Shown here: positions 1-12,017 of the stretch, piece after piece | Numbering within the stretch: position 1 is the stretch's first letter | Layout of the letters: every line of letters starts with the position of its first letter | Origin: Dichetophora obliterata | Lineage: Eukaryota; Arthropoda; Insecta; Diptera; Sciomyzidae | DNA length: 64,000 nucleotides | NCBI GenBank assembly: GCA_963920525.1 | Contig: OY986435.1 | Location: 264,342,850-264,406,849 of the forward strand | Direction: 5' to 3' | Program-made: the position numbers and the translations under genes | The notes under the pieces: generated by a model | Database searches by the model: none | What the model was told of the DNA's origin: nothing | Seen by the model: only the letters and a program-made list of their open reading frames with translations

Positions 1-1518
1 ATCTCGTTGGCGTCTTTGTTTGAACTCTTCCGGCAGGTATGGCGTATTTTTCTTCATGGTACCAACAACGGATAATTGAATGTCCAACCTGAGACGAGCA
101 AGAGGCAGCTTTGTGAAGAAGGTGTCCATGTAAATGATCCTACCCGTTTTTTGGAATGGGTAGGAAAATTCCAGGATAACGCGTTTACCTTAATATGCAT
201 GACGGACTTAATATGCATGACGGACTTCCAGTATAAAGCAATCCTTTGATTGGATATGAGGTTTGCACATCGCACACCAACCAAGCTTTATGCTATATTT
301 AGTGGGCTGTTTTGCATGTACTCCGCGAATTTGGGCCGACCACGATACGGGTACAGCTGTTCGACAGTCAAATTGGCCAAAGGTCGATACATATATAACA
401 TCAGACACATATCAAGGTCTTAATTTCCTTAATTCCTTCAGCTCGAGTGTCCATATAATTAAAACAGATATACTGATTAATTATTATGAATTATCGAATA
501 GATATTGAAGCACAAAACAATGTATTGGATGCAGCTCTCCACAAAGCCTTCACACATTCCTTTTCTGGAACACTGAACGCTTCCCATAAATAAAACAGCA
601 AGAAATGTTTTAAATTCTTTCGTGGTTTCTGGCTTCGAAGCTCAGTTAGGGCCAACAGACAATTTCTGAGTAAAATTCTGCAAAGCCTCTTTCACCCCAC
701 CTATTTGTCTCTCGGAAAATAATGCTACAAATCTGTGAGGTGAAAATACGCCGAATGTGTCTACGATTCCTAGCATTCTTTTTTGAGGAGCAGTTGAAGC
801 CTTTGAGTTTTGACGCAATACACTATGAGTACGTTTTTGGACAAAAGGGTGGATTTTTTTCCAGATTGTCCCATTGAACCGGATTACGAAACGATTGACA
901 CAGCCTCTCCTCATCGTAATCGCTTTCGATGTCTGTTTGCGCTATTTCAAAAGCAACGTCTTTTTCTTTCGCGTCTAAAAGAGTTTACACTTTAGCGAAC
1001 CTGTTCGTCATACGGCGGCCATGTTCGAACCAATTTGATTGCTAACAAGCTAATTTGACGGTTTGTAGAACCTGTTGGCAAAAATTTTTGATTTTTTCCT
1101 TTAAACCAGGATTGTAAAGCAAAGTAATGTAAAGCAAACAACAAAAATGCTTCGCTTGTGTGACGAACATGTTGCTTTAATTTTAACGCTACCGCTTTCG
1201 AACAAGTTAGACCCGCCATGTAATTTGAGGAACAAGTTTGCTAATGTGTAGCCCCTTTAAGTCACCGTCGTATGGCACACATTTCAGACGAGGCACATAT
1301 TACTGTTCACTTGGATCAGCAACACCTGGGTCTTCATTCAAATTCAGTAGACGTGGAACAGGAAATACATATTCTGGATCCTTCTCGGAATCATAGTTTT
1401 CATATTCAAATTGTTCCTCTTCGCTACTCCTGTCATCCATCAATATACGAGTGTACTCTTGCAGTTCTTCATACGATAATTTGTTACTCACAAATAAAAT
1501 TGTAGCAGTAGAGAACAT
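1..1518 (-). pseudogene. piggyBac transposase (PGBD/DDE_Tnp_1_7) remnant, cut by the window edge
   Basis: Read right to left, the pieces follow transposase order. 1518-1300 is an acidic N-terminal stretch (DDRSSEEEQFEYENYDSEKD). 914-642 holds a block like the piggyBac N-terminal domain (NGTIWKKIHPF...RTHSVLRQN). About 408-290 holds the catalytic-domain motif EQLYPYRGRPKFAEYM, continued in another frame as PTKYSIKLGW. About 190-1 holds RVILEFSYPFQK, then GRIIYMDTFFTKLPLARL and VVGTMKKNTPYLPEEF. The Y-M-D-T-F-F motif is the family's conserved D-x-F-F motif, and VGTMKKN is its usual follow-on. Several frameshifts and the short 640-410 interval, where most of the core should be, show decay and internal deletion. 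The 1-410 part is secure; 642-1518 is weaker. It lies in the Beat intron after the 2112-2340 exon. Confidence 0.75.
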
Positions 1519-3586
1519 AGAAACTTAAATAATTGTACTTACTTCCCATATTGTCACGCAGACAATAAACCATTTCTGGGAAATCAAGTCCGTACTTAAA
1601 TAAGGTTTTTCTTAACGGAATTTCACTCGAGTATCTCTCAAAATTTTTCGATATAGTAATTTTAAAACGCAGTTTTTAATTTGTTCTATTTTTGCATGGT
1701 ATCAAAGCACTGTTCGTCGTCAACACCAGCAACAGCAAGCTGCTATAAAAAATTAGTGTCATGCAATAAATTGACATCATGAAATATTAAAGAAAACTTT
1801 GCCTCAAAGAGATTCACGTGGCAAAGAGGTCAAACACAGAGTTGGCAATCATACGGGAAAACTGTGTCCTTGACATTTTCCAAAAATAAAGTTTAACTTA
1901 ATAAAAATGCAAATTAATTGAATTTTTCCAGTGCAAAAAGTTTCATTTCTGCACTGGGCTTGAGCTGCAACTCCCTAAAGACACACTCACACGCATACAC
2001 ATAAACACATACACTTATTCTTTCACTCACAAACACTAAGCATGCAAATTTTATTCTTAGTTATCATGTACACAAATTGGGTTAGTCTTCCATCCTTGCT
2101 TCCTTACTTACCCAGAAGCATCGCTTCACGATTGTCAATAATGCCAGGACGTCGTTGCAGTACACTCTCCTTGCCACCCTTCCACAGCACTGGTGATATA
2201 CTAGCCAAGCATTTCACTTTCATGGCTCCATTGAAAAAATGTCGCGCATCAACGGTCAGCTGTAGACCCAATGTTGACGTGATTAGTCCATGTTTGTGCA
2301 CCGTGTCGTTGTAGTGCACAAGAAGACGTGTGTCCATCACCTATTAATGAAAATAAATGAAACGTAAATATTATACAAAAGCTGTTTCCAAGGATTTAAT
2401 AAGGTAATAAATATTTTATAGTGATGCTAAGTGAGTTTGGCTTTTCTCCACACCATAATTTATAAGCTAAATTGTGATTTATGGTAGACATGCCGCTTAA
2501 ATTCAATTGATAAAAAAATAAGAAAGTTTATAATAAGTTTCCTTTTTTATTGGTAGGATAAGATCTGAAAACTTAACCTCTTTAATCTTAGCTTAAAGAT
2601 AAATTTGTGAATACGCTTATAGTCGAAGTGGTTTTTAGTAGTGTATTTAGTATTGTATAAGTATTTTGCAAAATTTAATAACCGGTTTCTCGAATTGTCC
2701 AAATAATACGATTTTCTTGTAAATTACTTTTTGAATATATATAAAAAATGTTTGTGTATGGCGTGGCGCTCGGTCAAAATATAACCTCTAGAAAACGGTA
2801 GAAAAGTTTAGTGCAACGACTTTTTCATAAAGCATCGCTACCTAGGAATGCTAAAAAACGACTTTAAAATCAAAGTTTTAACTTTCGATGCAAACATCGA
2901 GGGTGTTTTTAAATGTATTTAGTTCAATTTTTTTTTGTTCAAAATTCCCATACAAGGACTTAACAAAAATTGTTTGAACTATGCCGTTGGTGAATGTATA
3001 TATTTTTTTCTTTTTAAAAAATTTTCAAATTACAGACTTTTTACTAAATAAATGACTCACAAGACAATTTTGCTCTAAATTCGTGTTTCGTTAAGGTATT
3101 TTCTCCCAATTTAATCTTTTGCATAAAAGAACTAACGTTATTCGATTTGTTTTGACAACAGTTTGACTGTTTCTTTGTTTGTATTTCGTTTGTTTCCTAA
3201 TAAGCCAATCAGATTTATTGGCTTTGTTTCGTTTGTTGTGTAAGTTTTTTGTTTTTGTATGTATATATTTTCACATGTGACGTAGACTGCGCAGTAAAAT
3301 TTATTTTTCGCGCACTGTCGACGCAATCCTTTATATATCAATCTTGATATCGGATCAAATTATTCGTATTTAATGCTTTGACTACCCCCAGGACTCTGAC
3401 AGCACCTTGACGTAAGTGGTCCTTCTGATCGCTGCGTGTATGGGCTTACACTCTTCACAGGGTTGTGTTATCCTACAAATTCTGTGAGAATAACTAAGAC
3501 TGCCTCCTTCCCCTAATATCCCTTATCTTTCCCCCTGGGTCGGATCAAGGTGTCATACGTACCATGCTGACGATCAGCCGGGCCGG
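1519..3586. other. AT-rich intronic DNA flanking the Beat exon
   Basis: Apart from the exon at 2112-2340 I see no gene here. 3060-3350 is AT-rich with a few open frames that look like chance. 3370-3586 becomes more GC-rich with short C-runs and may be the outer 5' end of the LINE that follows, but I cannot fix its boundary. Confidence 0.5.
2112..2340 (-). CDS. Beat family protein, internal exon: second half of the Ig domain
   Basis: The 229-nt exon is bounded by an acceptor (TTTTCATTAATAG) and a GTAAGT donor on the minus strand. It starts in phase 0 and ends after one base of a codon. It supplies the end of the Ig domain begun in the exon at 52452-52585. The peptide contains HKHGLITSTLGLQLTV, then HFFNGAMKVKCLASISPVLW, which holds the strand-F cysteine, then a basic stretch ending in NREAMLLG. 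This layout (hydrophobic alternating strand, F-x-G-x-M-x-V-K-C, then a short linker) is characteristic of Beat proteins. The next exon, with the C-terminal tail or anchor, lies off the left edge. Nothing in the exon is damaged: no stop codons and intact splice sites, in contrast with the TE ORFs around it. Confidence 0.85.
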
Positions 3587-4280
3587 GGACCCAGTTTAAA
3601 ATAATTGCTCGGTCTAGAACGGTGCGCTCCGGATACCTGGCGACCTCCGGTTCTAATCAGCCCTACCCAGGTACTGCGGATCTCTGCCTGGGTCGACCTT
3701 ACTCTCTCCGCTGCTAGTGGGATCGATTACGGACAACAACAAAAAAATAGAAACAGAAAACCTGAACACATAAACGGGGAACCGGAATCCAAACAAAAAA
3801 CCCTGTAGGGACTTTTTGTTCCGACATAAGAGCTGTGGTACCACCAAGCTCCACAAATACGAATCCTTATTCGCAGAAAAATAGAAACAGAAAACCTGAA
3901 CACATAAACGGGGAACCGGAATCCAAACAAAAAACCCTGTAGGGACTTTTTGTTCCGACATAAGAGCTGTGGTACCACCAAGCTCCACAAATACGAATCC
4001 TTATTCGTATTTGTGGAGCTTGGTGGTACCACAGCTCTTATGTCGGAACAAAAAGTCCCTACAGGGTTTTTTGTTTGGGTTCCGGTTCCCCGTTTATGTG
4101 TTCAGGTTTTCTGTTTCTATTGTTTTGTTGTTGTCCGTAATCGATCCCACTAGCGGCGGAGAGAGTAAGGTCGACCCAGGCAGAGATCCGCAGTACCTGG
4201 GTAGGGCTGATTAGAACCGGAGGTCACCAGGTATCCGGAGCGCACCGTTCTAGACCGAGCAATTATTTTAAACTGGGTCC
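3587..4280. repeat. ~690-bp imperfect palindrome (inverted duplication) at the 5' end of a LINE
   Basis: The left arm starts GGACCCAGTTTAAAATAATT at 3587 and the right arm ends with its complement at 4280. The axis is at 4000/4001, where ATACGAAT (3991-3998) faces ATTCGTAT (4003-4010). The left arm carries an extra direct duplication of about 134 bp (copies begin near 3742 and 3876) that is single in the right arm. The outer 140 bp of each arm differ by only a few bases. The simplest view is two head-to-head 5' UTR copies of the LINE that continues rightward from 4280. Confidence 0.85.
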
Positions 4281-4299
4281 ATCGGCAATCGATGATAGT

Positions 4300-5590
4300 G
4301 ATACCATGAAATCATCACCCCCTCTCAACAACAGCAACCACATCGAAAGCCTGTGCATCGGGCATTGGACCCTCTAATTCCTCGAATACTAGTGGTAATC
4401 GACGTGGAGACGCGGGTTCATTTAGTGGATCGGGAGCTAAGGTAATCCCAATAGCCAGTGCTAGGGCGGGTCCTATTTTAAAGAACGGATCCTCCCAAAG
4501 CGGGTTACTCAGATCGCAAGAAAGCATCCCAAATTCTTCGACATCTACCCACTGACCCTATAAAGGAAGGTCAGGTGTCGGTGAACGACATCAACAAAAT
4601 AAGGAAAGACATTGAGTGGGCGAGAAAGGTCTTACCGGACTTTACGCTTGAACCACCCCGGCCAAAAGTTGCAGCCAATCCGAGTAAAAGGAATCGATCT
4701 GTGGAGGAATCTGCCCTCAACCCGACCGCCAAGAGGGCTAAAACCCATGGTGAAGGGGCAAGATCCTTCGCGGAGGTTGCTAAAACCAGTAAAATTGTAG
4801 GGGTGATAGACCGAAATTGCGAAGATAGTAAGATACCCAAGCACCAATGGAGCTGGATAGAGGCTTCGCTCGCTAAGGTCGCCTTGCAGGTCCTAAAGGA
4901 AAACCCTAGGCCACCTCCATCCTGCACGGATACGGGATGGTTTCAGGGCAATGTCAAGCTGATGGCCTGTGACAATGCAAGATCTGCTGAGCTATTCAAA
5001 GCGGCGATTGAAAAAGTCGGTGAGGTCTACTTAGGCACTCGAATAAAAGCGGTGGATTTCGACAAGATTCCGTCCAGACCAAGAGCCAGAGTCAGGGTTC
5101 CAGTCACCCCATCTGAACCTGAGGAGATTCTGGAAATGCGGAAGGTCTTCAACCCAGCTATTTCCCTCAAAACTGAAAGGTAGTGCAGTTGGAACCCAAA
5201 GCCGAGGATGCGAAAACCGATCCCAAAAGGTCCAAGATGGAGGTTTTGTTGATCCTCAACAATGAATGTCTGGACCAAATTAACAAAGACAACTGCACGT
5301 TAAACTATGCGTTTAGTAAGATTCATCCAAGAATCTACAAAACGGACACGGTGTCTCTGGCAAATCGTGCGGTCTGTAGTGCCACAACTAAAAACCCCAG
5401 TTATATCGACGAGTTGGTATCTGGAAGCCAGAATGAGCTATCATCCGCCTCCGAACTAGCTACTGCAATGAAAAATCTCTTTAAGGAGCAGGATCCGTCA
5501 GAGGACCCCATCAGCGACGAAGAGGCTGACATCACAGTAGTTGGAGCACCAAAGGAGTACTTCAAATTAATCTGCATCACTGCATAGCAG
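4300..5590 (+). pseudogene. LINE ORF1 remnant (DUF4780-like)
   Basis: The main open part is 4575-5183 (202 codons), with AEVAKTSKIVGVIDRN, then SWIEASLAKVALQVLKENP, then NVKLMACDNARSAELFKAAI and SRPRARVRVPV, a block order I recognise from DUF4780 ORF1 proteins of arthropod LINEs. The domain continues in another frame at 5183-5587 (KMEVLLILNNECLDQI). Low-complexity Ser/Gly-rich sequence in a third frame before 4560 (SGNRRGDAGSFSGSG) is probably the original N-terminus. ORF1 proteins of this sort bind the element RNA. At least two frameshifts separate the pieces, so it is not functional. Confidence 0.75.
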
Positions 5591-7740
5591 CTTCTGCTGC
5601 TCTCCAGCGTCACCTGGCAACGGGTGATGTTGACTTGGTGCTGATTTAGGAACCTTGGATGATAAACACCAAAATCCTTGGCCTGAATACACCAAACTAT
5701 AAAATATACTATGTCTCTAACAAAGGTAAAACTTGAAGATGTATTTTCGCAAAACATACCCTAAATTGCTTTATTCTTCCTCAGTTTAGCCACGGGGACC
5801 TCTCTGTGGTCAGCCTGGAACTGGGGTCCAAGAAGCTAAGTATTGCCTCCTTTTAATTCCCGTATGATGAGCCGTTTCCCACGCAATCATTCCGGGAACT
5901 GATACAGGGAACAAATTCAGCCACACACATTTATCTGAGTGGCGATACTAATGCGCACCACTCGCAATGGGGCAGTACAAACAACAACGATGGAGGTGAG
6001 TCAATTTTTAACTACCTACTTAGCACTAACTTAAATATTATGACCAATGGCAACGAGCCGACATTTATAATTTAAAATCGAGAGGAAGTTCTGGATGTCA
6101 CTCTAGTATCAGAAAACTTCTCGGAAGAAATTCACTCAAGGTTGTTGCTTATGCAGATGATATCGCAATCGTTTTTAGCGGTTAATGTCCCCAGATTTTC
6201 TGTCAACTCATGGAGAGAACACTCTTAATTCTTTCGAGATGGGCATCCTCGTGTGGTTTAAGTGTAAGCCCAGAGAAAACAGATCTCATCCTTTTCACTA
6301 GGAAATATAAAATCCTCAACTCAGAACCTCCGCGTCTGAATGGCACGAGGTTGCTCTTTGGTGACAGCAAGAAATACTTATTAGTTATTCTGGATAAGAA
6401 GCTTATCTGGAATTTAACATTAAGGAACGTGTTAAAAGGTAAAAATAGCATTTTTTGCCTGTAAAAAAGCGATAGGTAAAAAATGGGGTTTTCCCCCAAA
6501 ATATTACGCTGGATTTGTACAGCAATTGTCCACCCCATACTTATATATGGTTCACTGATATGGTGGAGGGCCCTTAATAAGACAACTGCACTTCAGAAAT
6601 TTGCAAAGGTACAAAGAAGTGCAGGTCTATGTATTACTGGGGCATTGTCCTCAACACCAACCAGCACCCTTAATGCCATGCTTCTTCACCTTCCTCCTCT
6701 CGATATCTTTGCCAGGGAACGTGCTAACACAGCAGCCCTCAGATTGAGAGAATCTGGAAATTGGATAAGTAATAACTGCTGCCCCTCAATTATTTTGAAC
6801 TCCTCTGCACCCGAAAAAACAGACTAGTGTGTGCCTAGCTTAAATCTTGAAAATAACTACGCAGTTCTCATCCCTTCACGGCAAGACTGGGCAAACAAAA
6901 TCCCCCTCAAAATCTCCGGCATAAAAATTTTCACAGATGGATCCAAACTTCGAGAACAATTAGGGGGAGGTATTTACTCCCAGGATCTCGAAATCGAAGC
7001 GTCCTTTAGACTTCCAAACTATTGTAGTGTTTACCAAGTGGAAATGATGGCTATTTACGAAACCGCTAAGATTCTAGGTCAAAAAGACCTTGAAGGAAAG
7101 AGTGTTTCCATCTTTTCAGATAGCCAAGCTGCACTAAACTCAAATATCGACAACTCTAAAAGTTTCACTGAGTGCCGCAGATCTCTTAACGAGATGGCAA
7201 GGCTACTTAGAATCTACCTCATATGTGTACCCGGACATAGGGATATCGAGGGAAATAATATGGCTGATGAATTGGCAAGGAAGAGTATGACCTCTAACAC
7301 CCTCTTAAATGAGGACTTTATTTGTATACCCATTTCCTCCTATAAACTCCAGTGTAAGAACACCTTGATAAATGTAGGATAACTAAGCTAACATTGCCTA
7401 CCTACGACTTAAAACGCACCAACTCACTGCTTGAGTTAAGCAGGGTGAACCTGTCAAAAATAGTAGGAATCACTGCCTGATCGGAGCGCATGCTCTTCGG
7501 TTGGGACTTGCATCAAACGATTTCTGCAGAAGCTGCAGATATGAGGAGGAGGTAGAAAATGTTCAGCACCTCCTCTGCGAATGTCCGGCTCTAGCTTGCT
7601 AGCGGAGAATAGCAACTCTGGGCCATCCCGTTTTAAATGGAGTTGCCGAAGTCTCATGCCTGGAAATCAAGTATATCCTAAAATTCATTATCCTCTCGAG
7701 CTGGTTTGAGGAGGGAAATCTCTATTAGGTTTTTAAAAGA
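5590..7740 (+). pseudogene. LINE ORF2 remnant: endonuclease - truncated RT - RNase H
   Basis: The endonuclease begins around NLHHCIAASAALQRHL, with an in-frame stop inside the usual Q-E-P-W (VLI*EPW), and carries GDTNAHHSQWGS, the conserved endonuclease core. At about 6110-6150 the sequence jumps from the end of the endonuclease directly to the RT catalytic motif YADDIAIVFSG, so the RT fingers are deleted. The thumb follows (6483-6827). RNase H at 6831-7382 keeps all expected acidic residues: FTDGSK, the E of QVEMMAIYETAK, FSDSQAAL and VPGHRDIEGNNMADELAR. The final zinc motif CRSCRYEEEV...HLLCECPAL sits near 7520-7600. Missing fingers and multiple stops make it dead. Confidence 0.85.
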
Positions 7741-9629
7741 GGTTATGTGGTTTCACAATAGGCCTGCACTGGCCTAAGTGTACGAGTCGTCTACCGACTC
7801 AGCCACCTGTACCTAACTGACTATCCAGTAATGCCAGTTTTTCGGCCAACTTGTGCACGCAAGCACACATATACACAACGCTTTGTAGACAAGAGTCTTG
7901 AGACTACTAAGCACCACACAAACAGGAGGTGAGGATAATAGAAAACACTTTTATCTTTATGTTATCTCATTATTTCGCAGGCTAAGTCCTAAAGATGTAT
8001 ATGTTTGTCTCTTTTTACTATCACTTTTTTGTTTCAATGAGTTTCAAATTACAACGGTGTTTCACTTCAAAAAATTACTTCCCAATTAAATTGGGATTTT
8101 AATATGAATTTTGCATGAGATACAGCGCTCCCTTTGGTTGAGTTCCTCAATACCAAATTAAATTAAAAAATGTGCGGCTGAATCGACAGCAAGTTCAAAA
8201 AAGGTGATTAGCGCTGCATTTCAAAGATATATTCACCAAATAAAGACCAAAGCATTTGTTTCATATTTTAGTTACCATAAGTCACTTGTGTCATTTGTTG
8301 AAATTAAAAGCATAGAGTGTGAATATTAAAATGTAAAATAAAATAACTTCTTAACGTGGTACAACTATTATAGTAAATAAACCCTATAACTTTCCCACTG
8401 CTAATACAGCATTCGTTCAGTTTCTTGTGATTTAGTTATCTGAAGTTTTCACTTTTACCGTGCTTACGACATATTGGCATAGCATTGGTTTTCAGCATAC
8501 TTTGAAAATCTCTTGTTTTTAAAATGAAAACGATAAAATGTTACTATTGTTATCTTGCAAACAACGAAAACAATTGACAAGAGTTGGGAGACTAAGCACC
8601 GCATAAAAAAGAGACTCGCTTAGAGCGTTTGTAGCGCCGTCTATGTTTTCGAGTGGGTTTTCCAAATTTTCATTCAAGTAGAGTCTAAATTTGTCCGACA
8701 GTTCAACAGCTACTGCAACATTTAAAGTGTCTTTGAAATTGGTTTGTGTACATACTAAGCGGTGTTTTGTTTATGTATGTTTGTTTTGTTTAATGTCATT
8801 TTTCAATTCATCGCGAGTATCAAATCACAACTTTAAAATAAAAATGAAATCACATTAATCTTAGTGGAAGTCAAAATAACCCCACTGTATATGCAAATTC
8901 ATGCATGTTTTATAAGTACGATGACATCACTTGATCATCATCGAGGTTTTTAAGGGTTTTCAAAGATTATATGTTAAGTATCCTATAAATACAAAAAAGT
9001 TTGTTAGGAATTTATGAAGTTAATGCTACTTTAACCCATTTTCTACCACGCTGAAAAATTTTTTGAATTTTTTATATAAAGTATATTTCTAGAGTAATTA
9101 GGGTCCCCTGATTCCAAATCCGTCATGAAACCATTCCAAACCCCATCCATTTTCTCGTTATGTCAAAAATTAAATGTTTAAAAATACGTAATGTAAAATT
9201 TTACCAGCAAACGACATCATCTCACCCATTTCTATTGTGATCTCAACAGTGCGCGCGATTATCATATTTTTACATTTTGGTTGATTTAAATCTTTTGTTT
9301 CGCAAAATAGTTGGTGAGAATTTAGTGCAGATTTAGAAGATTTTTTAAGAAAAATTATTTTTTATTGTCCTACTACTAAGATTTGTCTTAGCTAAGATTA
9401 CAAAAAAGTATTGACTACTTTTGATTACTGCAAATATTGATTATTACTTCATATAATATAAATAATCTTAAATCGCAAAAATTCAATAAAAACTTGATTT
9501 TTACAGAAATAATCTTGTATCTTCACTTGTTCTACGACATGTTTCATTTGTATGGCATTTTATGGTATGGGATAAGCGCCAACGTTCGCTTAATCGAACA
9601 TTTAATTTTTTAATTTAAGAGTACATCTT
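7741..9629. other. AT-rich DNA, no gene seen
   Basis: No coding block, splice-bounded exon, TIR or tandem array was convincing here. Short open frames such as the one at 7898-8089 lack any family signature. Confidence 0.5.
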
Positions 9630-9698
9630 AAAAATATTTTAGTGTCTTGAAATTTAAACGTATGCTTAGTTTAAATTTCAAGACACTAAAATATTTTT
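9630..9698. repeat. Perfect 30-bp inverted repeat with 9-nt loop (hairpin)
   Basis: 9630-9659 is exactly the reverse complement of 9669-9698, with 9660-9668 as the loop. The stem includes TTTTAGTGTCTTGAAATTTAAAC on one side, given here in part as TAGTGTCTTGAAATTT. The 69-nt size and single stem resemble a pre-miRNA fold or a tiny snap-back element. The flanks do not extend the pairing. Confidence 0.9.
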
Positions 9699-9821
9699 TG
9701 CGGAAATTTCAGAGATTTAATCGTTTTCATATATTCACTTTGTAGGGGAGGTAGGCAAGGTTTTCATCCGATTTTGCTCATTTGAACAATTGATCTGTGT
9801 TTTAAAATATAAGCATATACT

Positions 9822-11333
9822 TGGTCTAGCGATCGAAAATTTGAGCTATTTTTAGGTTTTTTTCTTAAAGATTAAAATAACAAAAAACGATGTTTCAACT
9901 TCTTCTGCACATTTTCCTACTCATTTGACATAAAAAACAAAATTATGTTTTTAATATGAAAAATTTCTAATTATGTTCCAAATGACACTCAATGAGACCC
10001 CCTCAAAGAATGGGGCCTGGGTGGTGTTGTAGATATTGACTCTTCTATTTATCTGAAAAAAAACAGGAATATTATAAACTACTATGATTACAGTTATGGC
10101 CGGGACTAGAAAAAAAAAAAACAGATGCGTCGCTGGACACACGAGAGAAGCGAAGCTTTTTCGCAGTTTTATACGTTTCATAATTTAATGGTATTTTTAA
10201 TAAAAAAATTTTTAAATGGAAACATTTTAAATACCTAATGTGAACAAAAAAATAATTTCCCACCAGTAAATTTTATTACCTTACATTATTATTTTGCGTA
10301 AATTCTGAATTATTTTTGTAAATGTTAATGAAATTGTTGGGTTTTAATATCTAAAATATCAATCGTATATTATATAGATGCAATGTCATCGATATTTCTA
10401 GCAAATATTACATCAATAATTCTAATCTTGTTGCGCAAATATTTTGATCGCTTGTCATTCGCTAATTATATTTATCAAAATAGCATTGTTTAAGGCTAAG
10501 AATTTTTATGAAACTGATTTTTTTTATATTTCAAAAGTATAGTTTCTGACGTTAATGCCCGATTATAATAGAAGTAACGTAATGTGATCTAATGTCAGTT
10601 GAGTAGTGCGTTCTTTCACTTATTGTTTGAAACAATGCTTTCTTATACAAGTGGTTTTAATAAACGTAACGTGACGTTACGGGACGCATAAATCCGTGGA
10701 TTTTAGATTTCTACGTTACTTTACATTACGTCTTGTCAAAAAGCAACTAAACATTGTATTTTCACCTCTGCAGCCGTTTTAGTAGGTGTCGAGCCGCAGT
10801 GTTTCGTGTACATCTCTTTACACTCATTTATCTCGAAACTACTTTTTTCGGCATGGTGTTGTAGAATCATCTGAAATTTAAAATTGCTATTCATAACAAC
10901 GGTGGCTATCGCTGGAACTAGGATCAAAGTTTTAATTAAAAAACATAGTTTATTTTACACTTAATAACCGGTAGAAAACAAGCTTATTTAAGAACTTAAT
11001 TTTCAAAAGCGCGTCATTCTGTCAATTTTTCATATCTTTTTTTCTAGTGCCAGCCATAGCTGCACTCATGGTGATTAATAATATTCTAGGTTTTTATTTT
11101 TTAGATAAATAGAAAAGTCAAAATCTACGACACCGCCCATGCCCCTTTTCATTGAGACCGTCTCATTGACCACCATTTTGAACAAGACCAACAATTTTTT
11201 GAATTAAAAAAAATATTTCTTTTTATGATGAATGAGATTTACAATACACCTTAAAGGTTTAAATATCGTTGTTCAATATTTTAACTTTTTAAAAAAATCC
11301 TAAAAATACCTTAAATCTTCGAGCGCTAGACCA
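9822..11333. mobile_element. Non-autonomous element with ~290-bp terminal inverted repeats
   Basis: The left arm (9822 to about 10112) begins GGTCTAGCGATCGAAAATTT and includes GGGGCCTGGGTGGTGTTGTA and GGCCGGGACTAG. The right arm (about 11038-11333), read on the minus strand, shows the same order with roughly 20-25% divergence (GGTCTAGCGCTCGAAGATTT; GGGGCATGGGCGGTGTCGTA; GGCTGGCACTAG). The interior is AT-rich without transposase. A third partial copy of the inner motif sits at 10890-10922. TTAA follows the right arm at 11344-11347 (CCTTGCC|TTAA), but the left outer edge is disturbed by another repeat (9742-9820), so the target duplication is unproven. Confidence 0.7.
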
Positions 11334-11347
11334 CCATCCTTGCCTTA

Positions 11348-12017
11348 AATGACTATGAACATTCATGTCTGAATTTGCAATTAAAATCCACCCGTTCAAT
11401 GGAACTTTGCTGCTTTTGTGGTTTGGTTAGCTAATGCAAAATGCTTTTTACTACGTTTCCATGGCGAGTTGATCCTAAGTTGGGTTTTTTCAAGTTGACA
11501 TAATGGCGTTTCTAGCTCGATAGTGCTTCAATGCACAACATTGAGTAGAGTTGGACTTCTGCCATTCTATTCGCCATTTTTTCTTAGTGTGCATTCAGAA
11601 GGTGTAAAATTTACTAAACATATTGAGTCTTTGATCAGTATTAGTTTTTACTACTTTGTGTGCCTGCTGAACAGTTTGTTACATTTTATGTCAACGCAGT
11701 GGCAGAAATAAAATAAAATAACAAATAATCAAGAAAACCTCACTCAACAGTTGAGCAACTGTTTCATATTCTGAACGCATCCAATTTAACTCAGTTAAAT
11801 CTAATAAGTTTCACGGAGTTAAGTGGATTTAGCGAAATTCAACTCAACTTGCGTTTCTTACTTACTTTCTTAGTTGCACTCACAGAACTGGCGATGCTAT
11901 AAAAACTTCGCTTCTTCTAGCCGTAATATTACGGTTCTCAAAAAATTTAATATGCGAGGCTTTGACAACTTACATAAGGGCTGTTAGATTCCTGTTTAAG
12001 AGATGCTCTGCCGGTTT
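11348..12017. other. AT-rich DNA, no gene seen
   Basis: Open frames here (for example 11523-11711) show no recognisable domain. Nothing beyond ordinary intronic sequence was found. Confidence 0.5.

Larger units (their letters stand above)
3587..7740 (+). mobile_element. Decayed LOA/I-group non-LTR retrotransposon with RNase H
   Basis: Domains in order on the plus strand: an ORF1 with a DUF4780-like domain (4300-5590), an apurinic-type endonuclease (5590-6110), the tail of a reverse transcriptase (6150-6830), RNase H (6890-7300) and a C-terminal C-x2-C...H...C zinc motif (7520-7600). Endonuclease upstream, RNase H downstream of RT and a DUF4780-type ORF1 suggest the LOA or I group. It has frameshifts, stops and a large deletion between endonuclease and RT. 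The 3' end is not sharply defined; the last recognisable coding is near 7740. Confidence 0.8.
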
